Origin: Pithys albifrons albifrons
Lineage: Eukaryota > Chordata > Aves > Passeriformes > Thamnophilidae
Assembly: GCF_047495875.1 (NCBI RefSeq)
Contig: NC_092497.1
Coordinates: 58,768,977 to 58,832,976 of the forward strand
Length of the DNA stretch: 64,000 nucleotides
Reading direction: 5' to 3'
Shown: positions 1 to 11,800 of the stretch, piece by piece
Position numbering within the stretch: the stretch's first letter is position 1
How the letters are laid out: every line of letters begins with the position of its first letter
Program-made: the position numbers and the translations under genes
Notes under the pieces: model-generated
Told to the model about the DNA's origin: nothing
What the model saw: the letters and a program-made list of their open reading frames with translations, nothing else
Database searches by the model: none

Positions 1-3000
1 CTGGGTTTGGGGTTTTTCCCCCTGCATATGAAGAGAAATCATATTTTGGAATATGTGGCACAAACAAGAAAAGGGCATAAAAGCTAAGGCTGTTTTATTT
101 ATATATGAAAAAACTACTGTACATTAATAATCAGTGCAAGTTTTCACACTATACAGGAAAAAAGTGGATAATATTTTAATATAGTCAGGACAGGCAGGTT
201 TATGGTGTCCTTAATCAGAAAATAAGCTAAAACTTTTGAAATATTAAAATGGTGTGCTGACAGGCTTTCTAATAGCTGCTTGTTTTATACCTACGGAGTA
301 TTTTAAAGACCACAAGGACTTCATGCTTGCTATTCTTCATGCATTTTTCCCATCTCTGAAAAGAAACCCCTTAAACAACAAAGGTTGATGTTAAAATGTG
401 AAGCTGGACTGTACATGAGACTCAGGCAGCAGAATAATGCAGGACATAGGCCTCAGAAAAATACTTAAGTTTGAGTGGTATGAAAGGTGCCAAGTTAGAT
501 TTCACTCTGTTTTTCTGTGTGTTCCTAGTGTCACAATGGACTCAGCTCAACCTTACTCGTACTCATTTGATAGAGCTCATCAGAGCTCTATTTCCTACCA
601 CCACCCACATGCAAAGAGGAGCTGACAATCCTGACAAGGGCAAAATGCACTACGCAGAGAAAAGTTTGTACTAAAATGCCTTCCTGAGCAGGAAAATATT
701 TTCACTGCTTAAGTAGGTTTTCCTGCATATTGCTAGAAACTTCAAATGCATCAATAAGCGTACAGCATATGGGTCAAGTAGGAGAAAAATTGTACATGGA
801 TCACATGGCATGTGGAATAACAGCAGGAGCAAGATCCATAAATAAACTGCTTGCTTGTATTCTATCCTACTTCGATCCCCCAGTCTCACACAATAGAGTT
901 CCTTTGTACTACTACAAAGAAGCTTGCTATGGTGACCAAAGGAGAGGCTTAATTTGTGCTTACAAAAAACAACATATGTAGAGCTCTTACAATTACACAC
1001 TGAAAATGCACAGTAGTCATTACAAGAATATTTATATGAGAGGGCGGAAATCTTTTTTCTGGTATAAAGAGACATTAGCTACTTTGACTTCAGTGCAAAT
1101 CACATTTACCCTTTAAAGGTAATCTGTCACTTTTCATGTGGTACTGTTGCTGAAAAAGCAGCTGTGTTCATTTCAATGCTGAATTATTCGTTTCTCCTCT
1201 ACAAAGGAGCAAAATTGCTTGATTGTTCTGTATCACCCTTTTCTCTTTTCAGGTAGAATGTTAGAGGTGAATCATGACTCCCTTAGTGCAAGGTATTTTT
1301 GTCAAAATGAAATGCATAATCAACAGTTAAAATAATTGAGATGTTGTCCAAGTGTCTCATTTCATAGACCTACATTAATTCCACAAGCCATCTTTCATTA
1401 TAAATTAGATATTCAGCACTGTTGCATTGTTTCTCAGATGACAGTTATATAGAGTTTAATAACCTTCAGATTTCTTTAAATTGCTTCCTTTTTATACTAA
1501 CATTTTGTTGAATTTTCAAATAATTACACAATAAGGGATTAAACTAACCAAATCCCATACTGCTGAGTAATAATCAAGTGTTTAGTTGCTAATAATCAAA
1601 GCATATATCAAGCATCTTTCTAAGTAAGACTTATTTATAATAACTACAGTGGCCTAATTTAGGTGAGGTGGATGGAAATTAAAAATGCAGTGCATGTGCA
1701 AGTGTAGACATTCACACATAAGACAAAAAGAAAAAACTAAACAAAACACAACAAAACAAATGAGATATCAAGGATAGCATTTTTGGTTATTACAGTCTGT
1801 GCACATGAACATGTCTGACAGTCAAAGTAGAAAAATTCCTGCTGTTTTCACACTGAATGAGATTTAGAGGAAGAAACCATATGGTCTCCGACAATCTACA
1901 TCCTTTCTGTGTGGAAGGACTTCCCTATCTGCCTGGAATGCTTTCAAAGGCTGGGTTTAGCACCATCTTAGCTAGGCATGTCAGCATTTTCAGTTTAACA
2001 GCTTTGTTGAAAGACGTAAGAAACTTGGTAATGTCTAATCTAGATCAACCAAAAGAGAAAGACAGTGATACTCAGAAACTACTTTAGCAATGACCGGACA
2101 GACTTTCAAAAACATTTGCTGTCATGACCAACTTTACACTAACACAGTTCTTAATGGCCTTTTATGAGGCTCGCTATCTCTAGTTGTTAATTAAGACAAT
2201 CTCACTGCATCAAACTAAAATAGAAGTTTAGTTTTCAGTCCTCATTGTCGGTGGGGTATAACAGAATTGAGGAGTGGTGGACAAAAGCATGCAATATTTA
2301 CATTGAGGCACTTACATCACTCCTTACACAAGGATATTACAGAGTACAAGAAAGGTTACACAGAAAACTAATTTGACACACTTATACACATTTTTACTCT
2401 TATACACACTATTCAAACTATCTACAGCTAAATATGAACTAAAATATATTTCACAAAAGTGGTGGGTCTAAACAGTTCTTCTCTGTCTTATTTTTAACCT
2501 TTTTAGTAGGGCTTTTCACATGCATCTTTCCATGGAAGATAGCAGGTTCCTTCTCTCACTTTTGCTATGAGCTCAAGGTCACCTTGCAGATGCCAGTGTA
2601 ATCTTTGAGCCCTCAATCTGGGAAGCTGCTTTTGGCTCTTCTGCTTGAAAACGTGTATGTTCCCTAAGAATTTAGTAGAAATTTTATGAGTGGAAACACT
2701 ACCATGGGATCATTATAAATTATGCTCAAATTGCATTCAGTGCATCCTCTTATGAGTTATAAAACCAGGGGCAGAAGGGAAATATGGGATTAAGAGAGAG
2801 CTGGAAATGAAGAATAAATAATTTTACAGGGAGATTTTGCTTTGTTTTGCAACAGAATATTGCAATACAGTTTTCTTTTGATAACGGTATGGAAAGTAAT
2901 AGCATTGTTGGCATATTTAAAATTACTGGTTATTTCCAGACATTCCACCAAAGCTTTACATATCTTTGCACACTTTCTCAATATTAGAGAAAATATCTCT

Positions 3001-4031
3001 TGACTCAGCTAAAGAAATACTACAAGCTTTTCAAAACACGTATGGAAATTTTCTTCCCAAAAGAACTAAAGCACAGACATGTCCCACAACACAAAGGTGC
3101 AGGTCTGAGAAGTTATCTGTTAAGGAGATGGTGACGGTTGACATTACCTGTCTGCCTTTGGTTCTCCAGTCTAGGCACAATGTCTGTATGAGTCTTGGTC
3201 CTTAGACTTTCCATTGACTTCCTTCTTGAAGTCCCTAGGAATATAATATTCCCCAAAAAGGTTCCCTACAGCTGACTGTTTGCTTATATGCCCAGAGTGT
3301 TGGAATCATCTCAGTGTTGCACAGTCTGGTGTGTAGCTCATGACCAAATATATCACATTATATGTACTAAGTATTTCTCCATCAGCATCTTGATCAACAG
3401 CAGGACTTTCTGAGAGAAACTGAAGTGAATTCAAAACACAGTAGAGGAAAAATCATTGATAACAATGATGTTATGTAGTTGGGTAATTTCTATACCACTC
3501 ACACTGATTATACAAGACCAGAAGGTATTTCTGTCCATCATTATTTAAATACTTTATATCAAATGTAATACTTGTGTGTGCAAGGAGGGAAAACTAATTC
3601 TCCTCCTTTTCCTCCCTAAAACAAAGTTAACCATATTCAGTTCCAGGGAGACCTTGCAAAATCATTGAGGAAGATAGAATTAAGTGACCATTTATTTGGT
3701 ATAGAAGATAATCTGATGTAAGACCCCTTTTCCCTCACTAGTGAAGGAACCCAGCATGCTCTTTACAGATGCAGCATTGTTCTTTAAGTATGATAAGTCT
3801 TGTTTGACATAAGTAGGAGCTTTGCCAAATTTAAAAGGAAATTTGTACTCTTCTGCTCTTGATTGGAAGACTGATTTTTCCTAAATTTCCTTTATTACTT
3901 GTGTGTATTTTGAAAGTTGGAAAGTAACATAAATTTCGAGGGCTTTCTGCTCGTAGTAACAAAATCCTCATTCTCTTACTGTTACACTGTCTTAGAAAAA
4001 CAGTTTTTGCCTTTTCCCTAGTTGCCTAATA
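1..4031. other. AT-rich non-coding stretch, no gene recognised
   Basis: No gene or known repeat is recognised here. The longest open frame is 134 codons on the minus strand (1075 to 671). Its translation is rich in Cys, Ser and Leu, has no domain I know, and no convincing splice or promoter context was seen. Other frames (for example 1857-2087 plus) are of the size expected by chance in AT-rich DNA. An A-rich patch (AAAC/AAAG simple sequence) lies near 1720-1765. Short conserved non-coding elements could be present but cannot be seen without alignment. Confidence 0.6.
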
Positions 4032-4039
4032 TCATTCCT
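4032..4039. repeat. Left copy of 8-bp direct repeat flanking CR1
   Basis: The sequence TCATTCCT lies immediately outside the CR1 3' octamer tail and recurs exactly at 4928-4935 on the other side of the element. It is best read as a target-site duplication. CR1 copies often lack a clear duplication, so an exact 8-bp one is notable, though a chance match cannot be excluded. Confidence 0.55.
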
Positions 4040-4040
4040 T

Positions 4041-4078
4041 GAATCATAGAATCATAGAATCATAGAATCATAGAATCG
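4041..4078 (-). repeat. CR1 3'-terminal octamer repeat
   Basis: Four tandem copies of GAATCATA followed by GAATCG. In element orientation this is the tandem ATTCTATG-type terminus that replaces a poly(A) tail in CR1. In the family it is the template-recognition end for target-primed reverse transcription. It marks the exact left edge of the insertion. Confidence 0.9.
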
Positions 4079-4927
4079 TTTGGGTTGGAAAAGACCTCCA
4101 AGATCATCGAGTCCAACCCTTGGTCCAACTCTAGTCCATTTACTAGATCATGGCACCCAGCGCCACGTCCAATATGCGTTTAAAAATCTCTAGGGATGGT
4201 GAATCCACCACCTCTCTGGGCAGCCCATTCCAATGCCTGAGCACTCTCTCTGTAAAGAATTTTTTTCTGTTATTCAACTTAAATTTCCCCTGGCAGAGCT
4301 TAAGCCTGTGCCCCCTTGTCTTATTGCTGAGTGCCTGGGAGAAGAGACCAGCCCCCACCTGGCTATAACTTCCCTTCAGGTAGTTATAGACAGTGATGAG
4401 GTCACCTCTGAGCCTCCTCTTCTCCAGGCTAAACAACCCCAGCTCCATCAGCCTCTCCCCATAGGGCTTGTGCTCCAGTCCCTTCACCAGCCTTGTTGCT
4501 CTTCTCTGGACTCGCTCCAGCACCTCAATATCCTTTCTGAACTGAGGGGACCAGAATTGAACACAACACTCAAGGTGTGGCCTCACCAACACAGAGTACA
4601 GGGGAAGGATCACTTCCCTGGTCCTGCTGGCCACGCTATTTTTGATACAGGACAGGATCCCATTGGCCTTCTTGGCCACCTGGGCACACTGTTGGCTCAT
4701 GTTGAGCTTCCTGTCAATTAGTACTCCAAGGTCCCTTTCTGCCTGGCTGCTCTCCAGCCACTCTGTGCCCAGCCTGGAGCGCTGCAGGGGGTTGTTGTGG
4801 CCGAAGTGCAGGACCCAGCACTTGGCCTTGTTGAACTCCATCTCACTGGAATCAGCCCATCTCTCAAGTCTATCCAGATCCCTCTGCAGAGCCCTCCTCC
4901 CTCCCGGCTTTGTATCAAGCAATGGAG
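4041..4927 (-). mobile_element. CR1 LINE, 5'-truncated copy
   Basis: This is the 3' portion of an avian CR1 non-LTR retrotransposon inserted in minus orientation. The left edge is the characteristic CR1 3' terminus, four copies of the octamer GAATCATA plus a partial copy, followed by the common line reading GGGTTGGAAAAGACCTCC. Most of the body encodes the C-terminal part of the ORF2 reverse transcriptase. The 5' side stops near 4927, before the catalytic palm motifs, which is the usual truncation from incomplete reverse transcription. An 8-bp direct repeat flanks it. Full-length CR1 is several kilobases, so this roughly 0.9-kb copy cannot move by itself. The intact frame and flanking duplication suggest a fairly recent insertion. 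Confidence 0.95.
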
Positions 4928-4931
4928 TCAT
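4143..4931 (-). pseudogene. CR1 ORF2 reverse-transcriptase C-terminal fragment, uninterrupted
   Basis: A 262-codon frame with no internal stop encodes the thumb and C-terminal part of the CR1 ORF2 protein. Recognisable family motifs in order: [19 protein letters not shown] (about residues 38-56), [11 protein letters not shown] (about 83-93), [18 protein letters not shown] (about 140-157), [15 protein letters not shown] (about 165-179) and [19 protein letters not shown] near the end. The stop is followed by a short 3' UTR and the octamer tail, as expected for CR1. The endonuclease and the catalytic palm with the aspartate motifs are absent. The apparent start Met is not the native one: its ATG (4929-4931 reversed) lies in the flanking direct repeat. 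It is classed as a pseudogene because no functional enzyme is possible. Confidence 0.93.
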
Positions 4932-4935
4932 TCCT
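4928..4935. repeat. Right copy of 8-bp direct repeat flanking CR1
   Basis: TCATTCCT, identical to 4032-4039. It defines the 5' truncation point of the CR1 insertion at about 4927 and supplies the ATG that opens the 262-codon frame. Confidence 0.55.
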
Positions 4936-5136
4936 GTCAGATTATCTAGACATTGTGGCAGAAGAAAGATGGGCTTTTTTGGTTTATTTTTAGTAACTCT
5001 TTTAATACTATAATCTATTTCTACATGTGGGGCAGTGATACCAGAAAAGTCATACCTTAAAAAAGTTATGTTCCATATTCAGTTTTGTAAGTGAAACTCA
5101 AATAAGGTTTTAAAATCTGCTGTGTTGGATACAACT

Positions 5137-5243
5137 CTGAGGGACCTGGTCAAGTGGAAGGCATCCCTGCCCAGGGCAGAGGGGTTGAAGCTCAATAACC
5201 CATAAGGTCCCATTCCAACTCAAACCCTTCAATGGTTCTATCA
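5137..5243 (+). mobile_element. CR1 LINE 3'-end fragment
   Basis: Diverged CR1 3' end in plus orientation. It contains the family line GAGGGACCTGGTCAAGTGGA, a CCCTGCCC stretch, then AAGGTCCCATTCCAACTCAA and the terminal GGTTCTATCA. It is only about 100 bp and lacks any coding part. It lies 0.2 kb from the larger CR1 but is in opposite orientation and belongs to another 3'-end type, so it is an independent, older insertion. Confidence 0.85.
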
Positions 5244-7339
5244 CCATCTCTTGACTTTGCAATTTTTTCTGTTTATTACAAACTATGTATAGAACAAATA
5301 TGATTGTTGCAACTTTTAAGACAAAAATACCTAAGCATAAATCAATTCACAAGGGTGTAAGCTTTCTAAGAACAATGTAGAATAGAGGGAGGGGCACTAG
5401 TTTCTCAAAATGAACACGTTTATCTGTTATCTAACTATAATCATAGTGGATGCAATGTGTTTCATTCTGTGTTCTGTACTTACAGCCTTCCTACTTCTAA
5501 ACTCAAATGGCCTCATAAAAGGGCACAAAGGCATGCTTTGTTTTATAGTCTTTTTATCATGTAGAAAATGTGTTTGTCTGTATTGTGCAACAAACATGTT
5601 ATTTCAATCCATCTGACAGTGGCAAAACTATGCAACAAGTATTTCCCATTCATGTTTCATGTTTTCCTCAAAAGTGTGGATTCTTTTCCTATGTACCATT
5701 TCTTTCATCACATCTCGAGGAAATAATATTTTATTTTCCTGAAGCAGTACCACTTTTGTGTCTTATAAAGCATGTACTGCAGAAAATACATTTTCTCAGA
5801 AGAGTCAGTAATAAGAATTAGTAACCAGCACTGAGAACAAAGGACATTAAACAGAATAATCTGTACACAATAACTTTGCAAGAAAGGATTCCAATAAATA
5901 CTTCCCTAATTTCCATAGTTTTATCTTGCTGTTTGTGCTGATCAAAATTCTAAGTCACCTCTCTGAGGAAACTACTCTGTATAGTTTACAATATCCTCTG
6001 AAGAGTAACTTTTTTTTGTATATGCTTGTTTTTATACCACGTGGGTCACAAGGAGCCCAAACCTGACTGAGGTACACCCTCATCATAAGATCAATTGGTA
6101 GTACTAAGAAACAGACAATCAAATATTGTTCATCCTAACTCATTCATATAAAAATATTAAGCAATCCAAAAAAATTCATTTTTTATTTTGATTCTACTGT
6201 GAATACTGTTAGGGTCCTTTCAATTCAAACAAGAAGCATTCTCTATTATGTTTCTAAGGTTCTGCTTACATGCTCAAGCTCACCAGAGTTCTCCTAATGA
6301 CCATTGTAGATCTGATGTATGAAGATGTTCCCCATTTCTGCTTGAGAGCTAAGCATGCCAAAATTTCAGTTGTCTTAGGAGAATTGCTGGATATCAAACT
6401 TTTTTTCAGAATTGGTAACCTCAAGAGCAAAGCATAAATAAGCCTGAAAAATTGACAAAGTTAGAAAGTATCCAATAAATGCAATAATGTCCTATGCACT
6501 AGGTACCTGTATTTAGAAATAGAAGTTTTACCTATACCTGAAGTTAGAATTTTTTCCACACTCTCATGTTTTGTACAGGGTGCAGAATTGCTCTACATCA
6601 AGCTTTCTCTGAACACTCTTGCAGCTGTCTCTCTTGCCACAGCAGAATCCCAACCTTAACATCATTTTTCACACTATAAAGCATGATATTAGTCCCTTTG
6701 GTCTCAGGGGGTATGAGTAATACAAATAGCTTAGATATAATGCCATATTTATTTTCTTTAGAGTGCAGTAGAAAATGTGATTTATTTTTCAGCTTTTCAT
6801 AAAAATTATCTTTTCTAAGAGCAAATTCCAGTAAGCATAGATTTTTTACGCACTGCGTCCCTGAAAAATCAAACAGAGAGCATCTACACAAAAACTGCAA
6901 CAAAAGATTCTGTGCGCAGCTGGTAGCAATCAAAGGCCCAATATTACCCCATCACCAGAGGGACCACTTGTCACAGCTGCCCAATGACAAACAGCAGAGG
7001 GGAAAAAACAAAATATGGTTTTCCTTAGGAATTAGACCATAGAGAAAATAACTTGACACAGAACTTATAAACAATAAAGCAAGTAGTTTAGTTGTTTTAA
7101 AATATGTTACATTTTCAGCTCAGTGTTTCAGCCCTTCATTCAGTACAATATTTTTCTAGGTACCATAACAGGCACTTTGTAAATAAATAATGGTAAGATG
7201 GTTAAAATATTAAGATTAATAAAATGGGAAAAGTTTGGGTTACTAGCTCTGAAAATTGTTAGACTGAGCATTTTTTTTTATATCTCTGAATTAACAGAGC
7301 ACAAAAAGACATGAGAAAATACATTTAAACATATGACAT
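5244..7339. other. AT-rich non-coding stretch, no gene recognised
   Basis: No gene or repeat is recognised. Open frames at 5410-5616 plus, 5570-5821 plus and 6598-6933 minus (111 codons) give hydrophobic or low-information translations without a known domain. The sequence ends abruptly at the LTR that begins at 7340. Confidence 0.6.
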
Positions 7340-7490
7340 TGTCCTAGTTCAGCAAGCTGGGACCAGTTTATCACTGTGTGGGTGTGACCAAAGATGTGTA
7401 TTCTAAACCTGCTATGTCATTTCTCATGAACAACGGACCATTTGCAGCAGCTGCCCAGGGCACACCTGACCCCTCAGGCTGCAAGTTGGG

Positions 7491-7497
7491 TATAAAG
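7491..7497 (+). promoter_or_regulatory. TATA box of LTR
   Basis: TATAAAG preceded by GTTGGG, about 150 bp into the LTR, where the U3 promoter is expected. Whether it is still active is unknown. Confidence 0.55.
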
Positions 7498-7982
7498 AAG
7501 CCTGTGAGATAAGAGCTGTGATAACTCCCCCCTGGGAAGTCATTGGCACCTCCACACCCACCTGAGGGGTCATGTCTGCTAATGGGCCATCAATGATTCC
7601 AAAAATACCACATGACTCACAGAGTCAGATCACCCACTGTGGAACTCCCTGCCCTGGGGAAGGTACTGGGCATTCCCATCTGGACCTGAGGGTATACAAT
7701 CTTGGGGGGTTTGGGGACTTCTGGGACTACTCATTGGATCCAGAGGTGGAGCAGAACCTCAAAAGGACTGCGACCACCACTCTCAACCAGACTGCGACCG
7801 TCATCTGCACCAACAGTTTTTTTACCTCCTTTTGCTTTTGACTCAGGGAAACCACGTGGGGCTCAGCACAGGGGCTAACAAACACCATTGTGTTTGTGCC
7901 CCAGGGTGCTGTGTTATACTTCTGTGTTTTGTGGGTTAAAACCAATTTGTCTTTGTATCATTGCATTTTTTGTAATATTTTT

Positions 7983-7988
7983 ATTAAA
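7983..7988 (+). promoter_or_regulatory. Polyadenylation signal of LTR
   Basis: ATTAAA, the common variant of AATAAA, about 70 bp before the LTR 3' edge and downstream of a T-rich region. It is in the same orientation as the TATA box. Confidence 0.5.
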
Positions 7989-8243
7989 TTGTAACTCTGA
8001 CTTAATATCTCTTTTGTGTTGGGTTCACTTCTCCTGCTGCTTTTCCTTTAAACCGGGACAGAAGCTAAAGCATAGTCTGAATACTCATGTTTTTTGCCAG
8101 GGTGTGGACGTATAGGAAAATGAGGTTGATTGGCTACAGTAACCAGTAGGCATACAATTTCCTAAGGTGTAATAGCTCTGAAAATGAGAGAGTCAGAAAA
8201 CTTGGTAGTGAGATAAGTAAGGAAAACTGCATTCCTTTCTATT

Positions 8244-8813
8244 TGTTTTGGTTTGAAGCCTTGGCAAAATGCTCCCTCTTCTTGCCAAGAAAAGGGAGGA
8301 AAACCCCTCCAAAACTTAAGTAGTTTATAGAAAGAGGGAAAATTAAAAGTACGCTACAATACAATACACATATACAAAGGTAGAAAGAAACAACAACTCC
8401 ACTCCAAGTCACCTACCCAATAATACAGATTTCACCACCCCAGCTACAAAACATCCAAAGAGACATCTCCCAACAGACAACCAGCAAGAGAGGAGAAAAA
8501 AATAATAAGATGTTTACTTTACTGAACCAAAACCAGCTTCAAAGCAGCAGTGAGCAGCAGTGAGGCCTGGCTCCCCAGAACAACACACATGTTCTTCCCA
8601 GTCAAGTAGCCTTGAAGGAAAGACACAAAGGCACCTCCCTCACTCCCTTTTATACCTGTTTTGATGTCAGGTGATATGAAATATCTCTTTGGTTGCTTAA
8701 GTAAGGTGTTGCTTGTCCCTTCTTATCTACATAACACTATCTTGGTCTACTAAAACTGAGAGTTAATCTAAGTGTAACTAAAACTAAGGGCTACCTAGGC
8801 CAAAACTACCACA
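8244..8813 (-). mobile_element. Solo LTR of a second endogenous-retrovirus family, about 570 bp
   Basis: On the minus strand the segment starts TGTGGTAGTTTTGGCC and ends with CCAAAACA, canonical TG...CA termini. A TATA box lies at 8647-8654 (minus). The flanking 5-mers are CTATT (8239-8243) and CCATT (8814-8818), a 4/5 match that supports a 5-bp target-site duplication. The sequence differs from the LTR at 7340-8060, so this is a separate family. There is no internal retroviral region. The two LTRs are 183 bp apart and point toward each other. Confidence 0.78.
8647..8654 (-). promoter_or_regulatory. TATA box of second LTR
   Basis: TATAAAAG on the minus strand, about 160 bp from the 5' edge of the LTR and followed by a G-rich GGAGTGAGGGAGG stretch, a normal U3/R layout. 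Confidence 0.55.
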
Positions 8814-11800
8814 CCATTCCAGCAAGAGATTTACAAATTAAAATTCACAGTCTTACATAGATGTTGTAGACAAACGCTGAGATGTCACTGAGATTCTTTA
8901 AGTGCTATTCAAGCAGTATCTAAATTCACAGAAGCATACAGTCCTGTCACATGTGAATTTCCATATTATTTCAGTTTCCAAAGGGGATCATTGACAAAAA
9001 CCTCACTAAATCTTAATGCTCTGCAATCCTGTCTTCCGTTTATGTCCCTGGGGGAGATGTTTAAATGAGGTATCACTTAAATTTCAGAGCTCTGCTTAGC
9101 AAATAGCGTCACAGCAAATCTGCTTGAACTCTTGCTGTACACACACTGTCCTGTATGTGATTTACAAAACTGTTTCGCTCTGCTGAATGCACTGTGACGG
9201 TTGCATGATGCACTATGGCCTGGAAGAGACATCCTTTAGACTTGGACCAGGAGGAAGAACTATCATTCTCACCTACCAGAAGAACAGTCAAATTCTGTTT
9301 CAAATAAGAGCAGGTGAGAACTTGTCACTTAGAGACAATCTAATTGTACAGCTGGGTAACACAGGTGATACATCTTTTTTGCTACTGTATTTTACTGGAG
9401 ATTCTGACAGGACATGAAGTATGTAGTCAGCTGAAATTTATATTGCTCAGCAGTGGTCTGACCTTGTATATGTCATCTCCAGAAATTTTATTTCTGCCAT
9501 TGAAACATAAGCATTCAGATTAAATGAAAGTCATATCTTTGCTGGTTCCTCAATAGGGGTTAAGTGCTTCCCTTTCAGCTCTGCCAGAGATTGGACCCTC
9601 TGAATCTCATCTGCCTCCTTATATAGTGTATAATAGCTTATCTCACACCAAAACATTCTCTGAAAGTAAAAAATTGAATTATGAAGACTTCAGGTATTGT
9701 AGTTTCATGTTATCCATCTACAGAAGCCAGAAACGTTGCTTAGTTGGAGTCTACATTTTCCATCTAAAAAAAAAAATTCCCCAAACCCAGTGGTAGTTAA
9801 TTTTCCATCTCTGCTTTTATCTACTTTATTTTAAGTAAACAAGGAACCATATTGAGGCTTTACAAAATTCAAATTCTTAAAAGGAAAAGTTTGATAATAA
9901 TTTCAGAAGTTTCACAACTCATAATAATACCAGTTTGCAGGCATTGACTGGACTTTGAAATGACTGGGATATGGCCCTGCATTAAAGCAATCCTAGAGCA
10001 GAAGTGAAAAGCTCTGATTTGCTAACAATTGGTATAATAAATGGGTGCTGCTGCTGCATTTTAACAATCATCCTAAGAAAGGAATAAAGCATAAACTAAG
10101 GAAATTTCCTCAAAACTAAAAGACCAGTATTCTCAGAGAGGGATCTAGGAAGTAGCAATATTATTCCCAGCTGTTCTTCTAGTTAATTGAGTAAGATCAG
10201 CAATAATATGTCTGAGAATAGGGAACATCTTTAAAAACATGCAATTCCTCTCTTTCCCCACACTGATATATAAAAATATAAACAATATAGACAATTTAAA
10301 GTAAACTTTATGTAATAAAATAAAATCTCAGTGTTTTTTCCAAGGTCATCAATTTTTTAACAAGAATTTTAGGATAAAATAAAGTCACAATTAAATGCAA
10401 GGTATGCCTAAGACTTCTCCTAGCAGTGACCATACCTGCACATTAATTCTTTAGGGAGTGAGTGACTTGAAAGAACATCGTTACCCATTATATTCTGCTG
10501 TCATTGACATATGTTGGAGTTAGCAGGAACTGAAATTGAAATCTCTTACCATGTACTTTTGTGTATTCGACCTCAAACCTGATCTAAATCTGATTACAGA
10601 TAACAGAACATGCTCTGAACAAAGGAATTTTTTTATCAGTCTGGAGACTAGACTAATACAATATTCTTATTCACTGAAAAATGAAAAAAAAAAAAAAAAA
10701 AGAGAAATCCACCATGTCTGAAGAGTTTGCAGCAGCAGGAAAGGCAAGAACTGATTTTGTTTTTTTAATATCCCAGAGACCCAAGAAGAAAACTAGAGTA
10801 CAACAAGACAAAAGATATAAAATTAGAAATCTGCAATAGTTAGCTTTTTTTTTTAAAGAACAAAAAAAATAATAAACCCCTTCCTTATGTTAGAAATAAT
10901 GAACATTAGGTCTCCCCATGAAACATATTCGAGTTCATAAGCATAATATTTTCTGTCAAGAATAGTCTGTTGAAACATGCACACAGAAATTTCTAACATC
11001 CTTTAAAACATGCTGTAATGAAAGAGTAATTATTAAAATAGTCAAATCCATTTATCTATCCACTTTCCAGCCTGAATAATACATGAGATAATATTTACAT
11101 CAGTCAAAGATATTTCAGTGTTCTTTAAAAATAAAAATTGAAAGTGGAGGGCATAGACAAATCTAAGCTGTTGCTGTTTGGTTGTTTCCCAAACTGTAGA
11201 CTTCAGAAGAGATTTCTTTCTATTGACCTGCTTACACTCATTGGAAAGACTTTTTCCCAATCAATGTCTCCACAGAGAAACTATTGTATTGAGTTATTCT
11301 AGTACAAAGTCTACCTTTATAAAATAATTTAAAGAAACTCACTCCAATTATCAAAGTCAGAGCACATGCCAAAGTTAGGGTTAGGCTCTTCACTGTATAA
11401 ATGTGTTTGAGATAGGAGCTTGCAGAGATATAAGAAAGCAGAAAGAGCAGCTGTGAAATACCTCTAGCTCACTAATCAATATTTGGTAACTCAAATTCCA
11501 AAGCAAGACTATAACTACTTTCCTGATGACCAGTCACACTGAAGGAAAAAAAAAAAAAGACCTGTTTTGGGATGTTGCCTAAAGAATACAGGGGAAAATG
11601 CTGTGGCTTTATTTTCATTTTGCAAGGCAAATCTAGTTCAGGAAAATATCCAAACAGAGATTTTATAGATGGTAAGATATTTATAAATCAGATATTAAAA
11701 TAATTAGTATATTATCAAAATAAGGAAAATGTGTTGAAATATTATCCCTCTGAGATTTAATCTAGCATAATACCACCATACAACCTTCACTTAGAAATAT

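Larger units (their letters stand above)
7340..8060 (+). mobile_element. Solo LTR of an avian endogenous retrovirus, about 721 bp
   Basis: The segment opens with TGTCCTAGTT and closes with AAACCGGGACA, giving the inverted termini TGTCC/GGACA with the canonical TG...CA ends. Inside are a TATA box (7491-7497) and an ATTAAA polyadenylation signal (7983-7988) in the same orientation, followed by a T-rich region. GC content is visibly higher than in the flanks. The general text resembles ERVL-type LTRs of birds, but the family assignment is from memory and not certain. No gag, pol or env follows, so it is a solo LTR. The 5-bp flanks (GACAT and GAAGC) do not match, so any target-site duplication has decayed or the edges are slightly off. 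The open frame at 7572-7841 inside it is not considered a gene. Confidence 0.8.

Noticed and set aside
4041..4078. Short regular repeat that might suggest a CRISPR-like or satellite array
   Set aside because: The four 8-bp units are the standard CR1 3' terminus and have no spacers.
4150..5013. Plus-strand frames at 4150-4368, 4233-4721 and 4642-5013
   Set aside because: They are antisense shadows of the CR1 reverse-transcriptase frame on the minus strand.
7572..7841. 89-codon plus frame within an LTR
   Set aside because: It lies wholly inside LTR sequence between the TATA box and polyadenylation signal and shows no known retroviral protein.
9590..9650. TATA-like CCTTATATAGTG as a host promoter
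   Set aside because: A lone TATA-like word in AT-rich DNA with no downstream gene or CpG island.
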